A stretch of 64,000 nucleotides of DNA from Corynebacterium sp. J010B-136 (GCF_002967075.1 NZ_PUGE01000006.1:62001-126000); one strand, 5' to 3'. Shown: positions 52,447 through 63,587, counted from the stretch's first letter. Notes: a model not told the origin generated them from the letters alone. Made by a program: numbers and translations.

Positions 52447-53514
52447 GTGAGTACACCGTCGAACCGTCGATTAACCACCTTGGCCTTGGGTGCTGTGCCC
52501 ATCGTTGTGCTGGGTGGGTTAATGAGCATTGACCACATTCCCGGCACCGATATTTCTCTCACCGTGCCATATGCTGCCCAAGGACCAGGGCCCACCGTGG
52601 ATACTTTGTCGAGTGTGGAAGGCAAGGATGTCGTAGAAATCTCCGGCGCCGAAACCTATGACACCTCCGGCCAGTTAAACATGACCACGGTGGCTGTTCG
52701 CACGAATATGTCGCTGTCCCAGGCCATTGGCCGGTGGCTGACAACCAATGACACCATCGTGCCCCTGGAAACTGTCATTCCAACCGGGACCTCTTCTGAA
52801 GAAATGCAGGAAGCCAACCAGCAGGCCTTTGTGCAATCAGAGGCAGCGGCCACCGTTACCGCGATGAATTACCTGGACATTCCCGTCCACGTAGTCGTCG
52901 CAGGCGTTATGGATGATTCCGCGGCTGTCGATAGGGTCAAGCCCGAGGACGTGGTTCTCGCAGTAGATGGCACAGAAGTATCCGAGCCTGCCGAGGTGCA
53001 AGAACTCATCCGCGCCAAAGCGCCTGGCGATGAGGTCACGTTGACCCTGGAAAACAACGGCCAAGAGCGCGAAGAAACCATTACTTTGGGTGAACACCCC
53101 CACGATTCCAAAATCCCGCTGCTGGGTGTGACCATGTCCTCTGCACCGCGCGATGGCATGAATGTCACCTATAACCTGCAAGACGTCGGCGGGCCTTCTG
53201 CAGGCATGATGTTTTCTTTGGCTGTCATTGACAAACTCACCGAGGACGACCTCACCGAAGGACACTTTGTGGCAGGTACCGGCACGATTTCTGAAGATGG
53301 CACCGTTGGACCCATCGGCGGTATTGAGCACAAAGTCGAAGCCTCCCAAGAGGCAGGAGCTGAACTATTCCTAGCCCCAGCCGCCAACTGTGAGGCAGCC
53401 ACCAGCCGCGATCACGGCGACATGGTCATTGCCTCCGTTGAGACCCTCGACGATGCCATCCACGCCATCGAAGACTTCGCCAGCGGGGCAGAGGTTAAGA
53501 CCTGCGCGGAATAG
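52447..53514 (+). CDS. PDZ and Lon-type S16 protease (YlbL/Rv3194c-like)
   Basis: A 355-residue membrane-anchored protease. It has an N-terminal signal-anchor (about residues 10-28), a PDZ domain (about 140-215, PEDVVLAVDGTEV, APGDEVTLTLENNG) and an S16 domain with the catalytic Ser in GGPSAGMMFSLAVI (near 252) and Lys in IGGIEHKVEASQEAG (near 297). It acts outside the membrane. GTG 52447 follows TAGGGT by 8 nt (leaderless). A hairpin formed by GCGGAATAGTCT overlaps its stop. Confidence 0.88.
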   Translation: MSTPSNRRLTTLALGAVPIVVLGGLMSIDHIPGTDISLTVPYAAQGPGPTVDTLSSVEGKDVVEISGAETYDTSGQLNMTTVAVRTNMSLSQAIGRWLTTNDTIVPLETVIPTGTSSEEMQEANQQAFVQSEAAATVTAMNYLDIPVHVVVAGVMDDSAAVDRVKPEDVVLAVDGTEVSEPAEVQELIRAKAPGDEVTLTLENNGQEREETITLGEHPHDSKIPLLGVTMSSAPRDGMNVTYNLQDVGGPSAGMMFSLAVIDKLTEDDLTEGHFVAGTGTISEDGTVGPIGGIEHKVEASQEAGAELFLAPAANCEAATSRDHGDMVIASVETLDDAIHAIEDFASGAEVKTCAE

Positions 53515-53541
53515 TCTTCGCTAAAGCTCAGACTATTCCGC
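53506..53541. terminator. Hairpin overlapping the stop codon of the PDZ-Lon gene
   Basis: GCGGAATAGTCT (53506-53517) and AGACTATTCCGC (53530-53541) form a perfect 12-bp stem with a 12-nt loop. The TAG stop lies within the stem. No T run follows on the plus strand. Confidence 0.72.
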
Positions 53542-53603
53542 AAAGAAAAGGAAAGCTTAGGTTATTCCGCGGGGGAGAACGGAAAGCTCAAGTTATCCCG
53601 CGG
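53523..53603. repeat. Three imperfect direct repeats between convergent genes
   Basis: The motif AAAGCT(C/T)A-G-(TTATTCCGCGG-like) begins at 53523, 53552 and 53583, about 30 bp apart. Copy 1 is the right arm of the preceding hairpin; copy 3 contains the stop codon of the minus-strand lipoprotein gene. Each copy could pair with the GCGGAATA sequence at 53506. Confidence 0.75.
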
Positions 53604-54255
53604 GATCGTAGAGACCGAGCTCAATGAGCCGGTCTTCGGGATCGTCTTGGTCGGTGGACAGCATCTGCTGCAGGACCAAGCCCTCCTTGTTATCCACCAC
53701 TGTCAGCACTGCGGTGCTGCCGAGTGTGGACCAGCCCACCACGCGGTCGCCACTGTCTTCTAAGACGGTGGAGCTGCGCAGTTCGGTGAGCACTTGGGTG
53801 GTCTGCGTGGCGCGGTTGGAGGATTTAGAAAACTGCATCTGGCCTACTTCTGGGCCGGAGCAGTTGTAGTTATGTTCGCTGCCCACGGAGTCGCAAGAGT
53901 CGAATTGGGCGAAAAGTTCTCGCGGAGCAATAGAACCGAAGATTTCATAGGCAGCTTCAATATCATCGCTAAAGTCGCTTGCGCTTGCCGATGTCGTCTC
54001 TGTCGGCTCGTCAGACTCCGACTCCGAAGGTTCTGCTGAGGTTGTCTCCGTGCTGGATTCCGACGAAGTTTCCGATGCCTCAGAGCTGGATTCTTCTGAA
54101 GTCTCGGAGGTCGACTGCGAGGTTTCTGCCGCAGCAGAGGTCTCCGGTGCGGGTTCGGGAGCAGGTTCTTGCGTGTTGCCGCATGCAACAAGGGTCGCTG
54201 CTAAAAAGACAGCGCCAGTCAGTTCAATGATGCGCGGCTTGCGGGATTTAAGCAC
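53593..54255 (-). CDS. Ser/Thr/Glu-rich lipoprotein
   Basis: A 220-residue lipoprotein with signal peptide and lipobox TLVAC (lipidated Cys25). A long Ser/Thr/Glu/Pro linker (for example ETSQSTSETSEESSSEASET) covers about residues 30-95, and a small C-terminal domain with two Cys (DSCDSVGSEHNYNC) covers 105-220. No known domain is recognised. It lies downstream of the PPA1309 gene on the same strand, 59 nt away. Confidence 0.78.
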   Translation of the reverse strand: MLKSRKPRIIELTGAVFLAATLVACGNTQEPAPEPAPETSAAAETSQSTSETSEESSSEASETSSESSTETTSAEPSESESDEPTETTSASASDFSDDIEAAYEIFGSIAPRELFAQFDSCDSVGSEHNYNCSGPEVGQMQFSKSSNRATQTTQVLTELRSSTVLEDSGDRVVGWSTLGSTAVLTVVDNKEGLVLQQMLSTDQDDPEDRLIELGLYDPAG

Positions 54256-54314
54256 GGGAACCTACTCCTGAAAGTAATGCGTGAGATTTGCTTTTAATAG
54301 TCTAGACGAATTGC

Positions 54315-54845
54315 TTAAAGTAACTCATCTGGGTCTTGTTCCAGCCCATAGCGCAAAGCCGCAACAACTCCGGGCGCCACCTCAGGGCCACCGCGCAGCT
54401 GAATATCATCTTCTGCAAAAGGACCTGCCTCCGCGAGCTCTTCCTCGGTTGGGCGGATTTGCAACACAGTCAATTCCAAGCCTTCTTCACGCAAACATCC
54501 TGAAAAAAGTCTGGCAGGACGTGGCTCCGAATCTGGGGCAGCAGTGTCTTGGAACATAATCTCTTGCGCAAGCACGGCACCTTCAACCTGGCGCGGCCAC
54601 GCGATGCGCGAGACATATTCCGCCAGCTCTTCTGAACCGGGGAGAATATTTTCTGGCAGGTTATCCTGCACAACCAAGGTTAGTGGCGCGGAGTCATCGT
54701 CAAGCTCAATTTGATCAACGACTAATTCGGTCGGAACCAATGCAAAAAGCGTTGGGGGAGCCTCCCAGCCCTCAGCGTGAACGAAGTCAACAGCTTCCAT
54801 CATCGCTTTGTTTAATGCTTGTTGGTTAAAACCTGGGGAACTCAT
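54315..54845 (-). CDS. PPA1309 family protein
   Basis: A 176-residue cytosolic protein of an actinobacterial family (SSPGFNQQALNKAMMEAVDF, WPRQVEGAVLAQEIMF, GGPEVAPGVVAALRYGLEQD). It is always found next to the UPF0182 and PDZ-Lon genes. Function is unknown. I chose ATG 54845 with GAGG 6 nt upstream; ATG 54857 would add four residues. It is divergent from the UPF0182 gene. Confidence 0.78.
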   Translation of the reverse strand: MSSPGFNQQALNKAMMEAVDFVHAEGWEAPPTLFALVPTELVVDQIELDDDSAPLTLVVQDNLPENILPGSEELAEYVSRIAWPRQVEGAVLAQEIMFQDTAAPDSEPRPARLFSGCLREEGLELTVLQIRPTEEELAEAGPFAEDDIQLRGGPEVAPGVVAALRYGLEQDPDELL

Positions 54846-54935
54846 AAGCAACCTCATTCGTTAGCTAGATGGTACTGGCCTTAAAATTGGCCAACTAATA
54901 GACAATTTTGGCATACGATTTGATTGGAGCTGGCG
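54846..54935. promoter_or_regulatory. Divergent PPA1309/UPF0182 promoter region
   Basis: AAAATTG (54883-54889) and CAATTTT (54903-54909) form an inverted repeat, and TACGAT at 54914-54919 is a likely -10 for the UPF0182 gene. Confidence 0.45.
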
Positions 54936-57900
54936 TTGGTTTCACATACAGCCCAACCCTCCGCCCCTATGAAGCGACCGCCCCGCATATTAGCGTGGGT
55001 GCTCGGTATCATCGCTGTAATACTTTTCATCGGACCTTTGTTCGTTGGAGTGTATACCGACTGGAAGTGGTTTGGCGCAATTGAGTACCGCGGGGTTTTT
55101 AACACCGCCATCATTGCTCGAGTAGTCCTGTTCATTGTTACCGCCATCATCGCAGCCCTAGTCGTATGGTTAGCTGGCTTCTTTGTATGGCGTGGACGCC
55201 CCGACATCCTAGATCTGGGCGACTTAAATTCGCCGGTCTACCAATACCGTCAGGCGATTGAAAAGTCAGTCGGAACCTTCCTGAAGGTCCTGCCACTTCT
55301 CATCGGCCTGCTTACCGGCTTTATGCTGCAGGGCTCCTGGCGCACCATTTTGCTTTTTGTCAACGGCACCGACTTTGGCGAAACTGACCCACAGTTTGGT
55401 CTTGACTACGGTTTCTATGCCTTCAAGCTGCCCGTATTCCAGATGATTGTCTCGACGCTGTCGATGTTGACCATCGTCGCGTTGATCATTGCACTCGTTG
55501 GCCACTACGTTCTTGGCGGTATCCGCATTGGTAACCAGGCGGCCGGCGTCAAGGGTTCTTTGTCTAAGCCTGCACGCGTGCAGCTGGCGGTGACTGCTGG
55601 TATCTGGATGCTTCTGAAGGTCATCGATTACTGGCTGGCACGCTATGAGTTGCTGTACAACTCCAATGACATGTTCTCGGGTGCTTCGTACACCGATTTG
55701 AACGCACAGCTGCCAGCGAAGATCATCTTGATGGTCATCGGCGTGTTCGTCGCCGTCGCATTTTTTGCTGCTACCGTCCTCAAGGATCTGCGCATCCCAG
55801 CACTGGCTGTAGTGCTGATGCTGGTCTCCGGCATCGTTATCGGTGGCGCATGGCCAATCCTGATGGAGCGTTTCTCCGTCCAGCCGAACCGTCAGGCAAA
55901 AGAAGCAGAGTCTATTTCACGAAATATTGAAGCAACCCGTTTTGCTTACGGGCTTACCGATGACGAAGTAACCTACGTCGAAAACTGGGGCGCCGAAGAA
56001 ACTTCCGATGAAGACGTCGCGGCCGATGAGGCCACGATTTCTAACCTGCGTCTATTGGACCCAGATATTTTGTCACCAACCTTTACCCAGATGCAGCAGC
56101 TGCGTAACTTCTACGGCTTTGCCGATCAGCTGTCTATGGACCGCTACATCGTGGATGGCGAACTGCGCGACTTCGTTGTTGCAGCGCGTGAGGTTGACCC
56201 CAATGCTCTGCGGGAGAACCAGTTGAACTGGATTAACCGCCACACCGTGTACACCCACGGCAATGGTTTTGTCGCCGCACAGGCAAACCGCGTTGACGAA
56301 GTAGCACAGGACGCGGGCTCTACCCGTGGTGGCTTCCCAGTCTTTAACGTCTCCGACTTGCAGACCAAGGCAGGCGAAGAAGCTGAAGGCGAAGGCGAGA
56401 CCCTGGATGCTGAATCCGAGTTGGGTATTAACGTTGAACAGCCACGTATCTACTACGGCCCAGTGACTGCTTCGGCTGAAGATGGCGCGGACTATGCCAT
56501 CGTCGGCGATACCGGGAATGGGCCGGTTGAATTCGACACTGATAGCTCTAACTTCACCTATGACGGCAAGGGCGGCGTTGACATTGGCAACATGTTCGAC
56601 CGCGTTGCATATGCTTTGCGCTACCAGGAAATGAACCTGCTGCTATCTGATCGTGTTGGCTCTGAATCCAAGATCCTCTACGACCGCGATCCACGTGAGC
56701 GCGTCGAGAAGGTCGCACCATGGTTGACCACCGACTCCGAGACCTACCCAGCAGTTGTTGACGGTCGCATCAAGTGGATCGTCGATGGTTACACGACTTT
56801 GGATAGCTTCCCGTACTCTCAAAGCGAGAGCCTGACCGAGGCTACTGCGGATGCTTTGAACGCTGAAGGTACTCAGCAGCGTTTGATCTCTGACCGAGTC
56901 GGCTATATCCGTAATTCTGTTAAGGCCACGGTCGATGCTTATGACGGCACCGTGGAAATCTACGAATTCGATACCGAAGACCCAGTGCTGAAGGCATGGG
57001 AAGGCGTATTCCCAGGCGTGGTCAATCCAGAGGCAGAAATCTCTGATGAACTGCGCGCGCACTTCCGCTACCCACAGGACATGTTCAAGGTGCAGCGTTC
57101 CATCTTGGCGCGCTACCACGTTGATGACCCACGAGTGTTCTTTAACAACGACGCCTTCTGGTCTGTCCCAGCGGACCCAACCGGTGCCGACCAAGAGAAC
57201 TTGGATCAGCCTCCGTACTATGTTGTTGCTGCCGATCCTGAGACCGGTGAGCCAACCTTCCAGCTGATTTCTTCCTTCCGTGGTCTGTCTCGTGAGTTCT
57301 TGTCTGCCCACATGACTGCTTCCTCGGATCCAGAAAGCTACGGCGATATCACGGTTCGCGTACTGCCAACCAATACCCAAACTCAGGGTCCAAAGCAGGC
57401 ACAGGATGCGATGATGTCTTCGGACCAGGTAGCCCGCGACATGACGCTGTGGCGTGGATCGAATGATCTGCACAACGGTAACTTGCTGGCTCTACCAGTC
57501 GGTGGCGGCGAGATCTTGTACTTGGAGCCTATTTACTCCCAGCGTAAGGACCAGGCTTCTGCCTTCCCTAAGCTGCTGCGCGTCTTGGTCTCTTACAAGG
57601 GCCGCGTTGGTTATGCCCCAACCGTGGATGCTGCGCTTGAGCAGGTCGGTATTAACTCCGATGCCGTACAAAATATTGACGTTGTCGATGACGGCGGCGG
57701 TACCAGCACTGATGAGCAGCCTGCCGATGAAGCACCAGCTGATGAAGAAGAAACCCCAGCTGCACCGCTTCCAGAAAATGCTGATGAAGCATTGAATTCC
57801 ATCAATGATGCATTGACTGGGTTGGAGGATGCACGCGATGGCTCCCACGAGGAGTATGGCCGTGCCTTGGATGAATTGGACCGCGCGGTACAGCGCTTCC

Positions 57901-57938
57901 AGGACATGCAAGACTCTGCTGAGCAGCCAGCTGAGTAA
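54936..57938 (+). CDS. UPF0182 family large membrane protein
   Basis: About 1000 residues: seven membrane helices in the first 300 residues (the first is ILAWVLGIIAVILFIGPLF), then a very large extracellular domain (about 320-930) and an acidic, coiled-coil-like tail. The family (Rv3193c-like) is conserved across actinobacteria; function is unknown. I chose TTG 54936 because GGAG lies 6 nt upstream; TTG 54924 would add four residues. A terminator follows. Confidence 0.87.
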   Translation: MVSHTAQPSAPMKRPPRILAWVLGIIAVILFIGPLFVGVYTDWKWFGAIEYRGVFNTAIIARVVLFIVTAIIAALVVWLAGFFVWRGRPDILDLGDLNSPVYQYRQAIEKSVGTFLKVLPLLIGLLTGFMLQGSWRTILLFVNGTDFGETDPQFGLDYGFYAFKLPVFQMIVSTLSMLTIVALIIALVGHYVLGGIRIGNQAAGVKGSLSKPARVQLAVTAGIWMLLKVIDYWLARYELLYNSNDMFSGASYTDLNAQLPAKIILMVIGVFVAVAFFAATVLKDLRIPALAVVLMLVSGIVIGGAWPILMERFSVQPNRQAKEAESISRNIEATRFAYGLTDDEVTYVENWGAEETSDEDVAADEATISNLRLLDPDILSPTFTQMQQLRNFYGFADQLSMDRYIVDGELRDFVVAAREVDPNALRENQLNWINRHTVYTHGNGFVAAQANRVDEVAQDAGSTRGGFPVFNVSDLQTKAGEEAEGEGETLDAESELGINVEQPRIYYGPVTASAEDGADYAIVGDTGNGPVEFDTDSSNFTYDGKGGVDIGNMFDRVAYALRYQEMNLLLSDRVGSESKILYDRDPRERVEKVAPWLTTDSETYPAVVDGRIKWIVDGYTTLDSFPYSQSESLTEATADALNAEGTQQRLISDRVGYIRNSVKATVDAYDGTVEIYEFDTEDPVLKAWEGVFPGVVNPEAEISDELRAHFRYPQDMFKVQRSILARYHVDDPRVFFNNDAFWSVPADPTGADQENLDQPPYYVVAADPETGEPTFQLISSFRGLSREFLSAHMTASSDPESYGDITVRVLPTNTQTQGPKQAQDAMMSSDQVARDMTLWRGSNDLHNGNLLALPVGGGEILYLEPIYSQRKDQASAFPKLLRVLVSYKGRVGYAPTVDAALEQVGINSDAVQNIDVVDDGGGTSTDEQPADEAPADEEETPAAPLPENADEALNSINDALTGLEDARDGSHEEYGRALDELDRAVQRFQDMQDSAEQPAE

Positions 57939-57964
57939 TAGCTAAACTCACCTACAAGCAGTAA

Positions 57965-58008
57965 CAAAGTGCGGGTCGCCCTGATAGAAAAGGGTGGCCC
58001 GCACTTTG
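57965..58008 (+). terminator. Terminator after the UPF0182 gene
   Basis: CAAAGTGCGGG and CCCGCACTTTG form an 11-bp outer stem, extended by CGCCC/GGGTG with wobble pairs. Confidence 0.82.
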
Positions 58009-58114
58009 CATATCATGACGCGATTTGGGTGTTGGCTATGCTGTGTGTATAGTTGAGAAAGTCGCCAATGCTTGAACTTTAAGCAAAGCGCAGGTGAACT
58101 TTTAGTTCATTCGT

Positions 58115-58191
58115 CGCGGGGTGGAGCAGCTCGGTAGCTCGCTGGGCTCATAACCCAGAGGTCGTAGGTTCGAATCCTGCCCCCGCTACCA
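58115..58191 (+). tRNA. Initiator tRNA-fMet (anticodon CAT)
   Basis: A 77-nt tRNA beginning CGCGGGGTGGAGCAG, with CAT anticodon in a stem of CTGGG/CCCAG, TTCGAATC T-loop and encoded CCA. Three G-C pairs next to the anticodon loop and an unpaired first base (C1 opposite T72) mark it as initiator tRNA. Confidence 0.95.
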
Positions 58192-58196
58192 ATTTC

Positions 58197-58240
58197 AAAT
58201 AGCCGCAGTCAGTAGAAATACTGACTGCGGCTATTTTCTT
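58197..58240 (+). terminator. Strong terminator after tRNA-fMet
   Basis: Perfect 18-bp arms (AAATAGCCGCAGTCAGTA at 58197-58214 and its complement at 58219-58236) with a GAAA tetraloop, followed by TTTCTT. Confidence 0.95.
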
Positions 58241-58502
58241 TCTCTTTGCTGCCGTGGCTGTGACCGCTTAGGACTGAAAGGACTTTTCGTGACTGCCTCG
58301 TTGGATCGGAGAAAGCTACTCCTTAGTGATCCACAACGGGCTAACTGCTAGATACTCGTTCAACCTGGATTAGCAGGTGGTGATACCTGTGCAATTTACA
58401 TTCATCACTGAAATGGCACCGGCCTGCGATATCAGGAGATCCAGGGGATGGAGGCATCAGGTAATGATGAACTAGCTAGTCGGAACACTACACTTTCTAT
58501 AC
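58241..58502. other. Gene-poor stretch between the tRNA terminator and the permease gene
   Basis: 262 bp with no convincing gene. A 20-codon reading frame at about 58288 (GTG with GAAAGGA upstream, MTASLDRRKLLLSDPQRANC) could be a remnant or a small peptide, but has no family. The palindrome ACTAGCTAGT lies at 58471-58480, and TACACT at 58489-58494 is the likely permease -10. Confidence 0.5.
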
Positions 58503-59930
58503 GTGAATAATAGTGATGTTAGGGCTTCTTCAGAGCAGCACAATGGCACCAAACGTGCTCTTGAGGTGCGCCATCTAGTCATGATCGCCCTCGGTGGTGT
58601 TATTGGTTCGGGCTTGTTTGTTAGTTCGGGGTACACCATTGGACAGGCTGGTCCACTCGGCGCGGTGTTGGCTTATGTCGTCGGCGCAGTGATCGCGTGG
58701 CTCGTTATGTCCTGCCTTGGTGAGCTGGCCGTGCAGTATCCGGTATCCGGCGGATTCCATGTCTATGCCTACAAGGCGATTAGCCCAGCGGCAGGATTTA
58801 CCACCGCGTGGCTGTATTGGCTGTGCTGGGTGGCTGCGCTGGGCTCAGAATTTACAGCTTCTGCGCTGCTCATGCAGCGTTGGATCCCCCAGGTTGATGT
58901 GTGGATCTGGTGCGTCATTTTCGCGGCGCTGTTGTTCTTGCTCAACGCCTTTTCCGTTAAATGGTTCGGCGAGGCCGAGTTCTGGTTCTCACTGCTAAAA
59001 GTTGCGGCGATTGTTGTGCTGCTCATCGTCGGCTTTGCTGCGATCTTCGGTTTCAATGCCGGGGGAGAAGCGCCGCTGCTGTCCAACTTCATGACAGAAG
59101 ATGGTCTCCTGCCAACCGGCACAACCGGCGTATTCATCACGATTCTCTCAGTGTTTTACGCTTTCTCCGGTACGGAGCTCATCGCTATCGCAGCGGGCGA
59201 AACCAAAGATCCGCAAGTAGCAATCCCGCGCGCTATCCGCACGACGTTGCTGCGTTTGGTCATCTTCTTTGTCGGCGCAATCTTTGTCATCGCAGCGCTC
59301 GTGCCGTGGGATCAGATTTCGCTCTTGAGTGATGAAAACATTGAAGCCAGCCCATTTGTCGCCATCTTTGAGATTGTCGGCATTCCATACGCGGCTGACA
59401 TCATGGCGGTTGTGGTCATCATCGCGCTGCTATCCGCGGGCAACAGTGGTCTTTATGCCTGCTCCCGCCTGATGTATTCGATGGCTGAGATGAACCAGCT
59501 TCCAGCGGCTTTCGGCAAGACAACTGAGCGAGGCGTGCCAATGTTGTCGCTGGTTATTAGCCTCGCAGCCGGCCTTATATGCCTGATTTCCAGTGTGGTC
59601 TCACCCGGTGCGGTTTACTTGGCGCTGGTTTCCATTGCCGGTTTCGCTGTCGTGGCAGTGTGGATTGTCATCGTGGTCGCACAGATGATGAACCGCCGCA
59701 AGATTGTGGCGGATGGAGGGGACATCGACAAGCTTGCGTACAAGACGCCGATGTATCCGTGGGTTCCTATCATCGCGCTGGTGGCCTGCGTGATTTCGCT
59801 TATCGCGGTGGCTTTTGACCCGAACCAAGTCGCCGCATTGTTGTTCGGCATCCCGTTCGTGGTCATCTGCTACATCGTTCACAAGGTGGTCATTGACAAG
59901 CCAGTCCGTGAGGATTCATTTGTCAGCTAA
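58503..59930 (+). CDS. mmuP: APC-family amino-acid permease (S-methylmethionine permease candidate)
   Basis: A 475-residue permease with 12 membrane helices. The first helix has the family motif GGVIGSGLFVSSGYTIGQAGP near residue 30, and FYAFSGTELIAIAAGETKDP lies near 225. The subfamily includes MmuP, AroP, GabP and ProY. I propose S-methylmethionine only because the next gene, convergent, encodes the homocysteine S-methyltransferase that uses it. GTG 58503 follows TACACT by 8 nt (leaderless). It overlaps mmuM by 8 bp. Confidence 0.75.
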   Translation: MNNSDVRASSEQHNGTKRALEVRHLVMIALGGVIGSGLFVSSGYTIGQAGPLGAVLAYVVGAVIAWLVMSCLGELAVQYPVSGGFHVYAYKAISPAAGFTTAWLYWLCWVAALGSEFTASALLMQRWIPQVDVWIWCVIFAALLFLLNAFSVKWFGEAEFWFSLLKVAAIVVLLIVGFAAIFGFNAGGEAPLLSNFMTEDGLLPTGTTGVFITILSVFYAFSGTELIAIAAGETKDPQVAIPRAIRTTLLRLVIFFVGAIFVIAALVPWDQISLLSDENIEASPFVAIFEIVGIPYAADIMAVVVIIALLSAGNSGLYACSRLMYSMAEMNQLPAAFGKTTERGVPMLSLVISLAAGLICLISSVVSPGAVYLALVSIAGFAVVAVWIVIVVAQMMNRRKIVADGGDIDKLAYKTPMYPWVPIIALVACVISLIAVAFDPNQVAALLFGIPFVVICYIVHKVVIDKPVREDSFVS

Positions 59931-60804
59931 CTTGCTTGACGATGGCTTCGATCTCCCGCGGAGTCACCCGGCAGCAGCCGCCGATAAAGGAAACTCCCAG
60001 GTCAAGCAGTTGGGGGACTGCTTCGAGCAAACCAACGCTGCCCGCGTCACGCGATAACCACTTGCGGTTGACGTGGTCCCAGGTCTCGCCGCTATTGGGA
60101 TACACTCCGAAGGCCTTTTCGGTGCCTCGGGCGAAATGTTCCGCCGCGGATAGAGCCTCGCCGGCGGAGCAGCAGTTGATGCTCAACGCCTTAATTGCGG
60201 GGGTGTCGTTCACTATGTTGAGGACCTCGTCGAGTGGGGTGCCATCGCCAAGCGTTGTGCCATCAAGGGTGACGCTGAGCCAGCCGTCGATATTAAGGCG
60301 GGAGATTTCCGCGGCGAGTGCTTCGACCTCATAGATGTTGGGGACTGTTTCCATGAGCAGGACATCTGCGCCGGAATCGGCGAGAATCTCCATGCGCGGG
60401 CGATGCCACTCCGAAAGCTCCTTCGCGCCGATACCGTAGGCGCCGTCATACTCCGTACCAGCACCAGGTCCCGCGCCGTAGGGCCCAACCGATGCCGCCA
60501 CATAGCGGCCATCGACCCCACCGGTAGCCTCGCGCGCAAGGTTCACACTTGTGCGCAAAAGCTTTTCGATGTCCCCTTTGCCCATCCCAATCTGGGCGAA
60601 ACCATCGAAAGTCACCTGATAAGAACACGTGGTGGCCACCTGCGCGCCAGCGTTAAAGAAGTCCTCATGCGCTGCGCGAACTTCAGCCGGATGTTCATTT
60701 AAAATCGCCGCCGACCACAGCTCGCCGCTGATGTCATTGCCGCGTGCTGCCAGGTGTGTTCCCAGCCCGCCGTCAAGCACCAAGGTGCGGTTTTCTTCAA
60801 ACAT
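59923..60804 (-). CDS. mmuM: Homocysteine S-methyltransferase
   Basis: A 293-residue betaine/homocysteine methyltransferase-type barrel. LDGGLGTHLAARG starts the barrel; zinc-binding Cys are in SINCCSAGEAL near residue 206 and FIGGCCRVTPREI near 275. It makes methionine from homocysteine with S-methylmethionine or SAM as donor. GAGGAG precedes ATG 60804, although 12 nt away. Upstream, GATCGGC (60827-60833) and GCCGATC (60853-60859) form an inverted repeat that may be an operator. Confidence 0.88.
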   Translation of the reverse strand: MFEENRTLVLDGGLGTHLAARGNDISGELWSAAILNEHPAEVRAAHEDFFNAGAQVATTCSYQVTFDGFAQIGMGKGDIEKLLRTSVNLAREATGGVDGRYVAASVGPYGAGPGAGTEYDGAYGIGAKELSEWHRPRMEILADSGADVLLMETVPNIYEVEALAAEISRLNIDGWLSVTLDGTTLGDGTPLDEVLNIVNDTPAIKALSINCCSAGEALSAAEHFARGTEKAFGVYPNSGETWDHVNRKWLSRDAGSVGLLEAVPQLLDLGVSFIGGCCRVTPREIEAIVKQVS

Positions 60805-60924
60805 ATTTCTTAAAACTCCTCAGTTAGATCGGCGCCGTCGGTTAATTCTATGGCCGATCAATCGAGCGTCGCTAATCTACTGGAGACTCATATATATATG
60901 CGTTGGTGGACTGAATAAGGAAAC
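60805..60924. promoter_or_regulatory. mmuM upstream region
   Basis: It contains the GATCGGC/GCCGATC inverted repeat (60827-60859) and the palindrome CATATATATATG at 60889-60900. No gene is seen. Confidence 0.45.
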
Positions 60925-63278
<2,354 letters not shown>

Positions 63279-63280
<2 letters not shown>

Positions 63281-63305
63281 GAAGCTCGCGAGAGCGAGAC
63301 TTCCT
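63279..63305 (+). terminator. Hairpin terminator overlapping the TetR stop codon
   Basis: AGGAAGCTCGC pairs with GCGAGACTTCCT (one extra A), with GAGA as loop. It starts within the TAG stop. Confidence 0.72.
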
Positions 63306-63587
63306 GGAATGATTTTCCTGATGATCATCTTGGAGAGTATTCGGTCTTCGTAGCAAGGCAGAAAAATTTCTCCCAAAGCACCTGCTAATTGTTTTAGTCT
63401 TTTTCCGTGTCTGTCTTTTCGGTGGTCACAAACGTGAAGCATTTTATGCCCCCTTGGCATGCGTCTAAACGCATACCGCTGAAGTTTGGGATTGCCTCGG
63501 ACATAGTGGGCCGGGTTAGCACTCGTTTTTCAAAGCTCGGCTTTTGAGAGAGAATTCAGACCCGAACTAAAACAGCAGGAGGACGGT
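63306..63587. other. Upstream region of the decayed MHS transporter
   Basis: No gene is seen in 282 bp. The dyad ATGCGT-ctaa-ACGCAT lies at about 63459-63474. GGAGGA at about 63577 is a ribosome site in front of the pseudogene ATG. Confidence 0.5.

Noticed and set aside
56643..57473. A 276-codon open frame antisense to the UPF0182 gene
   Set aside because: Same reasoning: long antisense frames are common opposite biased genes, and no start signal or domain is seen.
58172..58240. Phage or island attachment site at tRNA-fMet
   Set aside because: The tRNA is complete, but no integrase and no repeated tRNA 3' end is visible in the window.
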